Below, piece after piece: positions 20,432 to 32,241 of a stretch of DNA of 64,000 nucleotides. Every line of letters begins with the position of its first letter. Within the stretch, counting starts at the first letter, position 1. This stretch comes from Cercospora beticola. Lineage: Eukaryota > Ascomycota > Dothideomycetes > Mycosphaerellales > Mycosphaerellaceae. Location: NCBI RefSeq assembly GCF_033473495.1, contig NC_088939.1, positions 2,542,001-2,606,000 on the forward strand. The letters are read 5' to 3'. The position numbers and the translations under genes were made by a program. Under the pieces are notes generated by a model that saw nothing but the letters and a program-made list of their open reading frames with translations, made no database searches and was not told the origin of the DNA.

Positions 20432-20887
20432 TTTCGCAGCGGATTTCTGGATTTACGTATGATAGGTGGAGAGAGTGTCGTTCAGATGTTCTTGCGTTGG
20501 GGACGAGTTTGTATTACAATGGGCTCTTTCCTGCTGACTTGCACAGCCTTTTGACGTTGGAAAGAGGTAGGCAGTGGCGTCAGTCCAGAACTCTGCCGGA
20601 GTCGGGCCTTCCTCTGCGTCGTGGAGCTATTGTGGAGTGCTGGCTTTGTAGCTTTCGCGTCAAACCCATGTTTTTGTTTGTTTTATGCTGTCAATCTGAT
20701 CGGCGAATTTGAGTGATGTGCATATGAGCATTGCAGTGTGAGGAGCTCCACGACTCAAACGACTTTGGTTCAGACACTGCATTGCGGACCGAGCAGAGAC
20801 TGTGCACAATTGACAGGTTGAAAAATAGTATGCCATGAAGCTCTATCTATCTGTACATTGTCCATTCGCTCCGCGTCAAGTTTTCGT
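20432..20887. other. Intergenic stretch, no supported gene
   Basis: About 450 bases between the start of the ABM-fold gene and the 3' end of MCR1, both minus strand. It should hold the ABM promoter. No RNA gene or repeat was seen. Confidence 0.4.
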
Positions 20888-22029
20888 TTAGAACTTGAAG
20901 ACTTGCTCCTTCGCGTAACCGAGCTCCTTCAAGATACCAGCAAGCTCACCCTGATCTTGCGGGCTCTTCTTTGGCCCGGAAATTGCCTTGTACAGACCAG
21001 GAGGACCGCAGACAAACACCTTGACGTTCTCTTCGCTTGGTGCTGGCAGAACAGTCTTGAGCAGGTCCTTGGTGATGAATCCTTTGCCCTGCTTCCATCC
21101 CTGAGGAGGCTTGTCCAGCACGTAGAAGGCGCGGAATCGTTGAGGGAACTCTTGCTCCAGCTGTTCGAACTCCTTCTTCAGGAGGATATCCTCCTCCGTC
21201 ACGTTGCCGAAAACAAGTGTGACTTTCGTCTTGTCCTGTGGGTTCTTGAAAATTCCTCGTGCGAGCTGGTACATGGGTGTGACACCGGTACCACCAGCGA
21301 TGAGTGCAACGTGGTCGTGCTTGTTTGTCTCCCATGGGTACTTTGGAATTGGGCCCTTGATCTCGAGTCTCTGCCCAGGTTCCATGTTGTGGAGATGTGT
21401 TGACATCGGTCCACCCTGGTACTTCTTCACAATCAAATCCATGTGCCCGCGTTCGCCCTCGTCGCTGACTGGGGTGTAAGGCCTAATTGTTGGCTTCTCA
21501 TCCTCTGGTCCCTTGTATTTGGTGATCAGAGCGCTGGTTACTGGCAGTCCGCTGACAGCGTCTGGGTTGTCGAAGGCAAAGATGAACTTCTTGGTGTTGT
21601 GGTTGATCTCCTCGACCTTGTCCAGTTTCAGGCTGATGAAGCCCTGGTCTGCAAGGACTTAGCACATGCCATTATCTTTTATGTCGGCATGTCCGCGCTT
21701 ACCTCCACCGATGAAGACCTTGTCTGGAGGCCCTCCTTGTGCTGGGGTCTTATTCTCATAAGCCGGCGCGGTGTTCTCCTTCGCCACTGTCACAGGATCT
21801 TTTGTTCCCGCGAAGGCATAGTATCCTCCTCCTAGTGCCGCAGCGCCGACTGCGCCGAGAAGAAGTCCATTGCTTCCCCCACTCTTTGGTGCTTCGGAGG
21901 CATATCGTCGAACATGCTGCAGCAGGGCGCGTGTCAGCGATTGCGTTGGCCATTTGCGTTCGGAGTCCCGTTCGATTGAATTACCTGTGAGAGCTGCGCC
22001 GCTGGGCGAAAGAGGCGTGATGAAAACAT
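20888..22029 (-). CDS. MCR1: NADH-cytochrome b5 reductase 2, mitochondrial
   Basis: Exons 22029-21985, 21916-21703 and 21648-20888 give 339 residues, the usual MCR1 length. The N terminus ([15 protein letters not shown], then HVRRYASEA) is a mitochondrial presequence, followed by a hydrophobic segment [19 protein letters not shown]. This is the bipartite signal that sends yeast Mcr1 to the outer membrane and intermembrane space. The FAD-binding motif is [13 protein letters not shown] with GGPMSTHLH. The NAD-binding site is [12 protein letters not shown] and [10 protein letters not shown]; the C terminus is KEQVFKF. The enzyme passes electrons from NADH to cytochrome b5 and ascorbate free radical, and in yeast supports ergosterol synthesis. 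Confidence 0.95.
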
Positions 22030-22569
22030 TGTGAGTTGATTGACGATACAGCAATCGCAGATGTCGCAAGCAAAAGCTGAGTGAGCTGGACTGGAGATTC
22101 CCGGAGACCAATGCCCGATTATGCCGACGTCATTGCGAGTTGCTTTGTTTCCCGACTGCCAAGACATCCTCAGTTGAACTTCACTTTTACATGCTAACGA
22201 AGTGCTACTTCTTTGCCCAGCCTAGTGGCCAGGGTGAACTGTCGAGAACATTTAGTTGTTTGAAACGATCTCCGTCTTTGGCTTCACTCGTTACTCTTGT
22301 CTAGGTCGTTCCAACCACTATTCTTACAAACCTGATCTCAGCCAGGATCTCGTTCTTTGGCATTTTTATGGCATCACTCACGCCGTTTTTTGCGCCGCCC
22401 TAGTTGCTGAACTCCAAAGCGAAACGACAACGCTACTAAATGCCTCTGTTATGTCGTGCGAGCCGACCCAAAGGCTCTTTCCTGCTTATGCTGACTTTCT
22501 GAATTCCATAATCTATTCGACCCCTTGATCCACATCCGATCTCGTAGTACCAGTATAATTTCTCGAGCT
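22030..22569. other. Intergenic stretch (MCR1 promoter / RPB2 3' flank)
   Basis: About 540 bases. A plus-strand frame at 22256-22528 has no domain and opposes both neighbouring genes. No RNA gene was found. Confidence 0.4.
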
Positions 22570-25500
22570 TTATCGAATGCTGATGCCGCTGCGATTCGTG
22601 AACATGCGCGTTGCCACATTCATGGCTGCCAACTCCTGGAAGAGGAGCTTAGCCGCGTATGGAATGATGATCTGCGCAATCTTGGTTTTGTTCTTGCAAG
22701 GGCGGCATTCGAACTGCTGCTTCTTGATAGAGGCAATCGGTGTCATCAGACCACAAATCTCGCAAATGTGGACGCGGAAGGCGTCTGAGACGTCGAGAAG
22801 ACGCTCCTTCAAGAAGGCCGAAGCACCGTGGGCAATCATACAATCGCGTTCCATCTCTCCGAAACGAAGTCCACCATCTCGAGCACGACCTTCCACAGGC
22901 TGGCGTGTGAGAATCTGCAGTGGACCACGTGCTCGGGCATGAATCTTGTCGTCCACCATGTGTCGCAGACGTTGGTAGTAAGTAGGGCCAAGGAAGACCT
23001 GCGCGTTCAGCTTCTTGCCTGTGTGTCCATTGTACATGACTTCGAATCCACGCTGCTGGAAGCCGTGCGAAGCCAGGATTGCCGAGACAGACGAGACTGT
23101 AACATCTGTGAAGGGCGTGGCGTCACCTTCCTGACCTTGCAAGGCGCCAACCTTGGAAAGCAAACACTCGATCAAGTGAGCAATGGTCATACGACTGGGA
23201 ATAGCGTGGGGGTTGATGATGATGTCGGGCGTGAGACCGTCCGCGCTGAACGGCATGTCCTCCTGTCGGTAAGTGATACCAATTGTACCCTTCTGTCCGT
23301 GACGGGAAGCAAACTTATCACCAATTTGTGGGACCTTTGTCACTCTCGTCCTCACCTTGACGAAGCGCAGACCTTCGGTGTTCGTCGTGATGAGCACTTG
23401 ATCCACGAGACCGTTCTCAGTAGAACGCAGAGGTGTACTGACGTCGCGCTTGACGTGTAGCTTTGTTCGCTGACCCAGCTCTTCTGCGTCCGGAGGCATA
23501 GGCGCAGTCTTGCCGATAATGATATCATCTCCTGATACACGAGCGCCGGGTGCCACGATTCCATCCTCGTCAAGCTTGTCATACGAGCCCTGCTTCATGC
23601 GCATGGTGTCGGCGCGCGTGGGCTTCTCAAACGCCTCGACCACAGCCATACCCACACGCTTCTCCTGGTCCATGTATGCACGGAAGAAAAGCGACCGGAA
23701 TAGGCCACGGTCAATGCTGCTCTGATTCATGATGACGGAATCTTCCTGGTTGTAACCCGAATAGCAAGCGATGGCAACGATAGCGTTCTGACCTGCAGGC
23801 AGATCTCGGAAGCGCAGGAACTCCATGCTTCTGGTCGTCGCCAATGGCTTCTGTGGGTAATATAGCACATTGGCCATCGTGTCCATGCGTACATTGTAGT
23901 TGGTGAGCGTTACACCCATGGCTTGCTTGCCCATGGCAGATTGCTGCGTATTCGTTAGCGAAGTTTCTTCTGCAATTTTCAAACAGTCCGCAACTTACAT
24001 ATGTGTTTCTGGGCGACTGGTTGTGATCAGGGAAAGGAATGATACTGGCACAGATGCCCAGAATCATGGCCGGGTGAATCTCACAGTGCGTCCACATCCG
24101 CACAGAAGCGTTTGGCTTGGGCTTGATACGTCGATGTGGATCGTCTCTGGCCTCCTCCCATTGTATTCCGTTGCGCATGTTCTTGTGCTCTTCGAGATCG
24201 TCAGGCGTCATGATAATCATTGCAGTCTCTTCCTCCTCTGCATCAAGGTACTCGACCACGCCTGCGTCCACAAGACCCTTCCAACCAAAGATAGAATTAT
24301 CGCGCTCTTCTTCACTGACGCCCTCCAGATTTGCGAGAATCTCTTGGTCGAGCGCCAGTTTCTCGAGCTGCTCTTGCTTTAGTACGAGGCTTCCTCGGTT
24401 GAGACTCTTGGGGTCGTTGTCAACGACGAAGAGCGGGCGACAGACACGCCCTGCGTCGGTGAAAATTCTGATCTCGCGCTCTCGGACATCGCGAATGATC
24501 GTGACCTCGAAACTCAGGAGACCCTTGCGCCTCAATGCTCGCAGGGTGTCTGCAAGCTGTCCTGCGTTGCGATGCACGCCGACCCATGTTCCGTTGAGCA
24601 TAATCTTCGTTGCTCGTGGGTTCATCACCGGATCATATTCTTCGAGTAAATCCATACCACGCTGTCGCATGAAATCGATGAGTGGTGCGCCAGGAGTCCC
24701 CACAGAAACGTAGCACATGAGAGATAAATTCTTGACCAAACCACAAGCCTGTCCTTCAGGAGTCTCTGCAGGGCATACAAGTCCCCAATGCGTATTGTGC
24801 AGCTGGCGAGGCTTTGCGATCTTGCCGTCACGACCGATCGGGGTGTTCGTTCTCCGCAAGTGGCTGAGCGTAGAGGCATATGTGTATCGATTAAGCACCT
24901 GACTGACACCAGCCTTGGAGGAAGAAGCTTTCTTCTGGTCTCCCCAGTTTCCAGTCGCAAGACAGTATCGTAACCCAGACGTCAGGATGTTGGTTTTGAC
25001 TGCCAGTGTGATGTTGAATTCTCGATTCATCTCGACACAACGGTGGAGATACTGCTTCATTTCTTTGACGAGCTGTTGGAACTTCAGGCGGAACACTTGC
25101 GCCATGAGCGGACCTGCCAGATCAAGGCGCTTCTTGCCGAAGTGGTCACGGTCGTCCTCTTCTGTGCGGCCGAGTGCGCACTGGAGCATTCGATTGACCA
25201 TGTAGCCAAGGAAGAACGCTTTCTTCGTCTCGCTACCCTCCTCTTGAGAGATGTGCGGGAGGAACTCCTTCTGCATAATGTCTTTCGCGTATCGTATTCG
25301 CTTGTCCTTCGTGCCTTGTTGCTGGCCACGACGACCAATGAAGTCGAGAGCGACATCACGTTCTTGGATAACAAAAGCTTCTTCTAAGCATGGCTTAAGC
25401 ATTTCCAACATCTGAGTATCGTTCTTGTCCACAATGTGGTTAAGGATATCCTCGTCAGAAACGATACCGAGAGCGCGGAAAACGATGCCAATCGGGATCT

Positions 25501-26410
25501 CAGTCTTGATCAGTGGTAGCGTCATCTTGATCGTCTTGCCTGATACTGCCGAATGTGCGGATTGATTGTACAGCTTCACCGACACTGAACTGATCAAACG
25601 TGTGCCCTTTTCGGTAGCACTTCGCAGCTCAGCAGTGACTGGAGTGTTTGTACCCTTCTTCTTGAAGACCTGAACGATGTTGGCCGCACTGCGCTCTTGT
25701 GCAATCAACACTTTTTCCGAGCCGTTGATGATAAAGTAGCCTCCTTGATCGAAAGGACACTCCTGCAGAGCATAAAGTTCCGCCTCGCTACGATTCCGCA
25801 AACCACACATCTTTGACTTCAGCATCACAGGCAACTTGCCGACGAAAACCTGTGGCTTGAACTCGGGCGGGTTCTCCAAGTCGTCCTCCCAAGCATTCTC
25901 TGTCGTTACGCCATCCCAGTCCGGAGAGTCTAACCACGTTGTGCCATCTTCGCTCAGTCGGCCGCCTAGAGATCGCTCGCGACAGACTTGCATCTTCTTT
26001 GTCATATCGACGAAAACCGGAGCGGCGTAAGTCAGATTTCGCAGTCGCGCCTCGTGGGGGAACAGTTTTCGCGTTGTGCCGTCGCCTTCTGTCATGGATG
26101 CTGGCGCGATGGACAACATGCCAAGCTCGATAATGTACCGCCGCTTCACGATAGGCATGTTGCTCTCATCGTGTTCCTCCCCCGGAATGTTCTGATCGAT
26201 GACAATGTTCGGTGTCTCGGACACGATTTCCTGCATCGTGGACATTGCGAATTCATCGAAAGAGTCCAATTGCTGCGATACCAGGCCTTTCGCATCGAAG
26301 AACGAATGAATCACGGACCAACAGTCCTCTGCCGTGATGGCGTTCGCATCATACGTCTCTTCGCCATCCTCCGCCATCGCCATCATGGCATCTCCGTCCG
26401 CGTACGACAT
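22570..26410 (-). CDS. RPB2: RNA polymerase II second-largest subunit
   Basis: Two exons, 26410-23999 and 23943-22570, joined in phase 0 across a 55-nt intron (GTAAGT...ACGCAG); 1261 residues, normal for fungal RPB2. The start is the ATG at 26410 ([10 protein letters not shown]); the frame runs eight codons further upstream but without an ATG. Landmarks in order are [31 protein letters not shown] (protrusion/lobe), [39 protein letters not shown] formed by the splice, and the catalytic hybrid-binding [14 protein letters not shown]. Near the C terminus comes [13 protein letters not shown], then a zinc site CEICG...CRPC. It forms the active-site cleft of Pol II with RPB1. It is widely used as a fungal phylogenetic marker, so this locus can place the organism. 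Confidence 0.98.
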
Positions 26411-26913
26411 TTTGACTGAGTCTCTTCTAACCACCTGCCCGCCGCAGCTGCCAACCCGCCTCGATTGTCTCCGCTCTCAAACGACAAAAGCGCGCCGCTG
26501 CGCTTACCTTTCGATTCCCCCGATGGGGTAGCCGTCACCAGGTGGCGTGGCGAGGTACGCGCAGCGCAGAACACGCGCCTTCGAGGAAATCTCTGTGGAA
26601 GTGCCGCGCCTGGTGATTCGTAGCTTCGTGCTTTCGATGTCTTATCGGCGATTCGGACGCGATCGTGAACGCGACGGGCGGATGAGGAAGAGGGGTTGGC
26701 GGCGAGGTGGTGGTGAGGAGGAGTGGGCCTCCGACAGAATGTCAACTCGAGATGCATGCGGCTCTTCGCCGCGCTCGGGAATGACTAAGCATCATGCACA
26801 GGCCACCAGCGGTCCTTTCACATTCACACGCTTGACAAAGAACACACTGTGCTATTCTGAAGCTTATGAGCACCTTCATTGCATAACTACTTCGCATCTC
26901 GACGGCTACGCAG
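26411..26913. other. Intergenic stretch (RPB2 promoter)
   Basis: About 500 bases between the RPB2 start and the 3' end of the acyl-CoA dehydrogenase gene. The RPB2-proximal part is GC-rich with CGCC/GGCG clusters. Short frames on both strands are not supported. Confidence 0.4.
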
Positions 26914-28392
26914 CTACAATCTCGATTTGCCTCCTTGATCCAGTTGCTTCAGCGCTTTCTGATAGTTCTTCACTAACTGTCTCACGGCCAAGTCCAACTA
27001 CGCAACAGTTAGCAGAATTCACGACACTCAGTTGCGTGTCATCAAGCGAAAGGCAGACACTCACCATAACATCCTCACTACCTCCCGGAATCCTCGAGCC
27101 GAACACGTCACGGTAGATCTTCGCAACCAGCTCTCCTTGTCCCGTTTCAGTAAACCCATTGCCGCCGAAGAGCAACACTCCGCATTGTGCACATTCATTG
27201 AGCACCATTCCAGCCTTAGCCTTCGCAAGCGCTGTCAAACCACCGAGCCTTGTATCTGCCTGGCTCTTTGGAAGGTGATCCATTTGCCACAAGAATTCAT
27301 TCAGCCAAGACTGCAGCGTCTCCAACTCTGCGCCGGCTCTGGCCAATCTGTTGCGTACAACGGGTTGCTCCACGAGTGCTTTACCGAAAGCCTCGCGCTT
27401 CATCACATATGCCATAGCGGTGGACAAGGCTACGCGAGCTTGTCGCGTGACGCCGATTGCGATGAGAAGACGTTCGTGGTTACTGTTGCATGGTCAGCAA
27501 TGATCTCCTTCTTAACTTGGTGGAAGACTGACAAGTTGTTCATCACGTAGAACATGCCCTTTCCTTCCTCACCCAGAAGATTCTCCACTGGAACCTTGAC
27601 ATCTTCCAGCTCGATAAAAGTCGTTCCACCAGTCTTGCTGCCAGTAACAGTAAGTCTCCTCATATCCACGCCCTCTGTCTTTAAAGGCACGACTAGAAGA
27701 CTCAGACCTCCAGCTCCTTTCCCGCCGGTCCTCACAGCCATGGTAGCATAATCAGACCAGATGGCGTTCGTGATCCACTTCTTCGTGCCGTTGACGATAT
27801 AATGCTTCCCATCGTTCGTCTTCTTCGCCGTAGTCGTGATATTCGCAACATCACTACCCGCATCTGGCTCCGTGATCGCAATACAAGTCCTCGACTTTCC
27901 CGTCAAGAAATCTGGCAAGAAACGCTCTTGCAGTTGTCTCGAACCATACTTGATAATAGGCGGAATAGCATACGCGAACCCAGCAGTCAAACCACTCGAA
28001 GGACCTCCAAGTCCAGATCTGTGGATCTCATCAATCCAAATCCCAGTATGTGTATAATCCCAATCTTCTACAGGTGTGCCGAGAATATCTTTGATGCCCA
28101 CTTTGTGCAGCCATTCAACTGGGAGAGGTGATGGGAGGTTGGGAAGGAGCATGTTGTATTGATTGAATTTTGCAAAAAGATCTGTTGGGAGGCTCCCTGA
28201 AGTCTCCCATTCCATGCAGTGTGGCAGGAAGTGTTCCTCGAACCATGCTCGTACAGCTTTCTGGAACTTGCGATGTTTCTCTGAGAAGAATGGCGAAGGG
28301 AGACCGAGGAGCCACGGAGGATCGCTGAAGGGGACTTGGAGCAGAGGGTCGCTGTTTTCGACGGAGGTGGAGATTGTCGCGGATGCCGCCAT
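26914..28392 (-). CDS. Acyl-CoA dehydrogenase with peroxisomal targeting signal
   Basis: Exons 28392-27533, 27482-27065 and 26997-26914 give 453 residues. The N-terminal helical domain (residues 40-160) is followed by the flavin/substrate signature CIAITEPDAGSDVANI and WITNAIWSDYATM. The central beta domain contains FIELEDVKVPVENLLGEEG, and the C-terminal helical domain contains NHERLLIAIGVTRQAR and VLLFGGNGFTETG. The protein ends GGKSRL: the tripeptide SRL is a PTS1 variant, suggesting import into peroxisomes. It probably oxidises an acyl-CoA or related thioester using FAD. The last exon that carries the PTS1 is only 28 codons and could be missed by automated models. Confidence 0.88.
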
Positions 28393-29091
28393 GTTGTGCT
28401 GATGAAGCGTGATGTTTCGATTCGATCAGTGTTGCTGCAAGCTGGACGAGCTCGACTGAATCGGTCGCGATATAGTAGTTTTTTGTTAGTACACGGAACT
28501 GGTCTGGCTAATGAAGCACTCTAAAAAAGAGAGATGATCCTACCAGTAGCCGAGAAGCTGCTACAAATGTATTCTGCGTGCAGATGTATAGACGCAGGTC
28601 ATGATCCGCTTACAGACGAAACCCGAGGTCATCTTGGGCGAAGCTTACAGTAAAATCTGGGGCCGCGCTCAAGGGTCTGTTGGTAGAGCCGACTCGGCAA
28701 TGCCATGTCATGAAATGGAACAACACAACAGAGCCACTTTGCCAGGGCAGAGTTGCATGGTGAAATCATAGAGCTATCCTAGGCAATTGCCTTGGCTTGG
28801 AACCTCACTCGATGTTCTCTCGAGTCTCTGCACCATGGAGTAGTGGAGGTACTGCGTGCCACGCTTTGAGCGGCAAATGCGGGACTCTCGCTGCAGCAAC
28901 CGATTAGTGCGGCAAAGACCGCCGCTACTCCTTGTACCTCTGGATTGCTATTGAGCCCTTGATTTTCTTGGCTGGGCATTCTCGATGCCTCCACTCACAA
29001 CCCCATCCGCCAGAGCTGGTATGACCACCGATCAAGCAACGAGTCGGTCCTTGGTCTCTCGGTATGCTCAAGTATCGCTGGCCGCGATTGC
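28393..29091. other. Intergenic stretch, no supported gene
   Basis: About 700 bases upstream of the acyl-CoA dehydrogenase and downstream of the P450 (both minus). No conserved frame, tRNA or repeat was seen. Confidence 0.4.
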
Positions 29092-30880
29092 TCAACTCGA
29101 AGCCGGGGACCAAACAAGATCCAATCGAGCTGGGCCAACAGTGAAATGATCCTTGGTCTTAGTGAGAAGACGGGTGCCTGTAGGAAGCAAGAATTGTCAG
29201 CGGGTACTTCGATACGAACTGGAAGAGTGTAAAGAGGACTTACCATCCTCGCCTGGGGCGAAAGCAACGTCATACTTGAGCAACAGCTGCGTGGTTAGGA
29301 TACGGAGCTGCATTCGTGCCACTGCGCGATGTTAGCAATCTCGTTCATGGCAAAGCATACATGATCCGGCTACACATACGATTCCGACCAATGCAGTTGT
29401 AATGGCCCATTGAGAAAGGCGCGAAAGCATCCGCGTGCTTGATCATTTCCGGCTTGGAGTACCATCTCTCCGGCACAAACTCGTTGGCATTACTGTAGAT
29501 GTCCTCACTGCGGCCCATGGAATACTGCGGTGCCGAGAAGTCGACTCGTCCCGGAATGTAGACATCGCCGACTTGCAGTCCCTCAGGTGGTGTCTCACGT
29601 GATAGCCCAGAAGGCACAGGTGGATGCAATCTCAAGGTTTCATTGATTGCTCCATTGAGGTGCTGGCAGTTCTGAATGTCCTTATCCTTCCATTCACCTG
29701 TTGCCAACGGCCTGAGCTCTTCGCGAAGCTTTCTGACCTGTTCGGGATCCTTGGCTAGATGGTAGAAGAGGTAGGTAAGTGTGCCTGCTGTTGTATCGGA
29801 TCCTGCAACGATAATCAGGCGAGAATCTGCCTGAAACATTGGATCGGCCTCAGGATGCTTCTCGTTAGCATATGGCTTGAGGAGCCAACTGGTGATGTCC
29901 TTGCGCTCGGCTTTCTCGTCATTCTGTACCCTCCATGTGAGCTCGTCGGTACAGAATTTCATGAATTTGTCTATCACGGATTAGCGATGCGCAGTCAACT
30001 TCGCCGTCTTCCATGGATACCTACAATGTCCGTTCGCAGCGCCGGGAATGGCAAGCAAGACTCTGAATACCCATGTAGGAAACTTGAAGCCTGCCATCTT
30101 CATGCCTTCGGTCAGAAGATCCAGAGACCAGTGTCTCTTGCCGGACTCAAGCATCTGGTAATCTTTTCCAAACGCGAGTATCCCCATAACAGAAAAGCTC
30201 CACAGGTTGAACAGTGTAGTCATGTCCAGGGCTTGACCTTGCCTCTCGTAAATCATGGAGTTCAGCTTGTCGTTGAAGCCTTGGACGAGAGGTTCATACT
30301 CGCGAATGGCTTTGTCTGAGAAAGCTGGTGCCCAGACGCGGCGACGACGATCATGCAGAGCCTTGTCGCGAGTGGTGTGCATACTGTCGTGTGGGCGAGA
30401 TCCATCGTACCACGAGCTCTTGATTACCTTGGTACCTGGGCCAAATGCCGGAGTCATGATCTGCGGGTCGATGACACTCAACGTGTTAGGCCCAATCCGA
30501 ACGTATTTGCCATATTTCTTGTGAAGGTCATCGATCACGTGATACGCGTCCAGCTTGCGAAGGTTGAAAGTGAGCCACAGTCCTCCGAATCGAGCTCGGA
30601 ATGGCCCTGGGAATTTTCTCAGAGGATGAAAGAAGAGGCGATAGACGATAAGGCTCGAATATAGGCCGATGAGCCAGCTGGTGGCCAGTGCAGCTGTCGT
30701 ATAGACTGCTTCATTCGATGAAGCACCATGGTAAGACTTCAAGCAAAGGACAGCGCCGATGCAGGAAGCAAAGAAGGCCTGGATGTACTTGACAGGATAC
30801 ATATGGTGATCCCCTATCCGGAAATAGAGGACATGACTGGCAACGCCTGCAGCTGCAGCCAGAAGTAAAGGTTTCGACAT
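29092..30880 (-). CDS. Cytochrome P450 monooxygenase
   Basis: Four exons, 30880-30025, 29970-29380, 29321-29244 and 29177-29092, give 536 residues with all phases consistent. The ATG at 30880 (MSKPLLLAAAAGV) is preferred; an open frame continues upstream. The N terminus has two or three hydrophobic segments before the FFHPLRKFPGP proline hinge, so it is ER-anchored. Diagnostic motifs are the I-helix oxygen site VAGSDTTAGTL, the K-helix ETLRLHP, the FVPERWYSKPEM region and the heme loop FSMGHYNCIGRN, whose Cys ligates iron; the 29379-29322 intron follows it directly. It resembles P450s of fungal secondary metabolism (tryprostatin-hydroxylase-like N terminus), but no cluster partner is adjacent. 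Substrate unknown. Confidence 0.93.
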
Positions 30881-32241
30881 GGTGACCTTGTGGGGATCGA
30901 CGAGCGACGGGGTGTTTCCAGTTAGTGACCAAATTCCGAAGGACTGTGCAGTCCTCAGATCCTCTTTGTATACGTGCTCCGCTGCAGTATGTCCAGAAAT
31001 GCAGCTGTCGTTCGGTTCGAGTCGTGGAACTCGACGATGTGGTACTGGCCAATCGTGGGCTGTGTTTATAAACAAGCGCTAAGTTGCGGGGCCGCCGTCA
31101 CAGATGAACTCGAGAAGTGAGGATTGAAATGCTTCGAAATGTCGCGAGCAGTCCACGACAACGACCGCGCCTGGCAAGATGTGATTACGCAGCGATCCTG
31201 ACGGAGTGTTAAAGTGGGGTTGGTGTGATGTTGAAAGTGCGGCTGATGTTGCTAATCAACAGCAACGGCTTCGCTTGGCAAGCGACACAGGTCAACCTTC
31301 CAGTAGCTCCTGCATTCACGGACCGTTCTGGATCTTGTCACATGACGATTGCTCAGATCTTCGTACTGAGCTATAGCATAAGTACAGAGCGACCCTACTG
31401 CGGCTGCTCGATGTCGAACTGTACGCAAGCGTAGGTCAAACGTTGCTGCAACGTAGCCGCACCCACAGGCCAACACCAACATCTCTCCGATCCTCGTCTG
31501 CAATGAGCATCAGACGCTAATACGGCGTCGGTAGTGTTTGAGACCTCGTTGTACATAGAACAGTTTTTCAGCTGGTCGCACAAATGTCGTGTCAGCGCCC
31601 TGGTCTATAAACCGGGGATTCTCTAAGAATGTTACCGGAACAGCTTGGGGCAGTCGAATGAGACGTTCACAGCAAACTGGAGGAATTACCTTGGATCGTC
31701 AGTAGCGGGACGGATACGTCTCTTGGCTTCTCTGATGCCGCTCCGATGAAGGTACGATGCGACGCATGCTCGTCTTCTCCGGCGATGGGGCAGACACATG
31801 CTCCTGCACGTCAAGCTTACAGCCGGGAGTCAAATCCTTCGCGGAGATGAAAGCATTCTCGTTGTCCGGAGCTCCGCAGGACTAGGCAACAAACTTATTC
31901 TGGTGTGACCTGGAATTGTAAGCGGCAGCGGCCATACATCGCACCCGGTCTGCGTGTTTGGTTCGCCTACTTGGCACATTGCATACGTGAAGGTCCGGAA
32001 GTGAGGGAGTCTTTTTCGCCGAGATGAAGTTTGCATCGCACTCAATTGCATTTCGGTAATCCTTCTTCAGTCTCGAGGTGAATGCTTCAGGGATAGCTAC
32101 GTAGCTTGAGGGCACCGGAACACCTTGGAACGACGTAGACAGTCCAGAGGGGCCGATACGGTTTTCTAAGGTAGTCATGTGCCGGCCTTGGCTCCATAAT
32201 GCCGAGTTCCTTCCCAACGTTTCGTCTGCACCATGTCGTGT
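30881..32241. other. Intergenic stretch with weak frames only
   Basis: About 1.36 kb upstream of the P450 and downstream of RMD5. A minus-strand frame at 31882-32217 (111 codons) contains a somewhat protein-like stretch (VPVPSSYVAIPEAFTSRLKK) but has no recognisable domain, so it is not called as a gene. A TATA-like TCTATAAACC lies near 31603. No RNA gene was found. Confidence 0.4.

Noticed and set aside
31882..32217. 111-codon minus-strand frame with a protein-like stretch
   Set aside because: No recognised domain, no credible exon partners, and no conservation evidence available.
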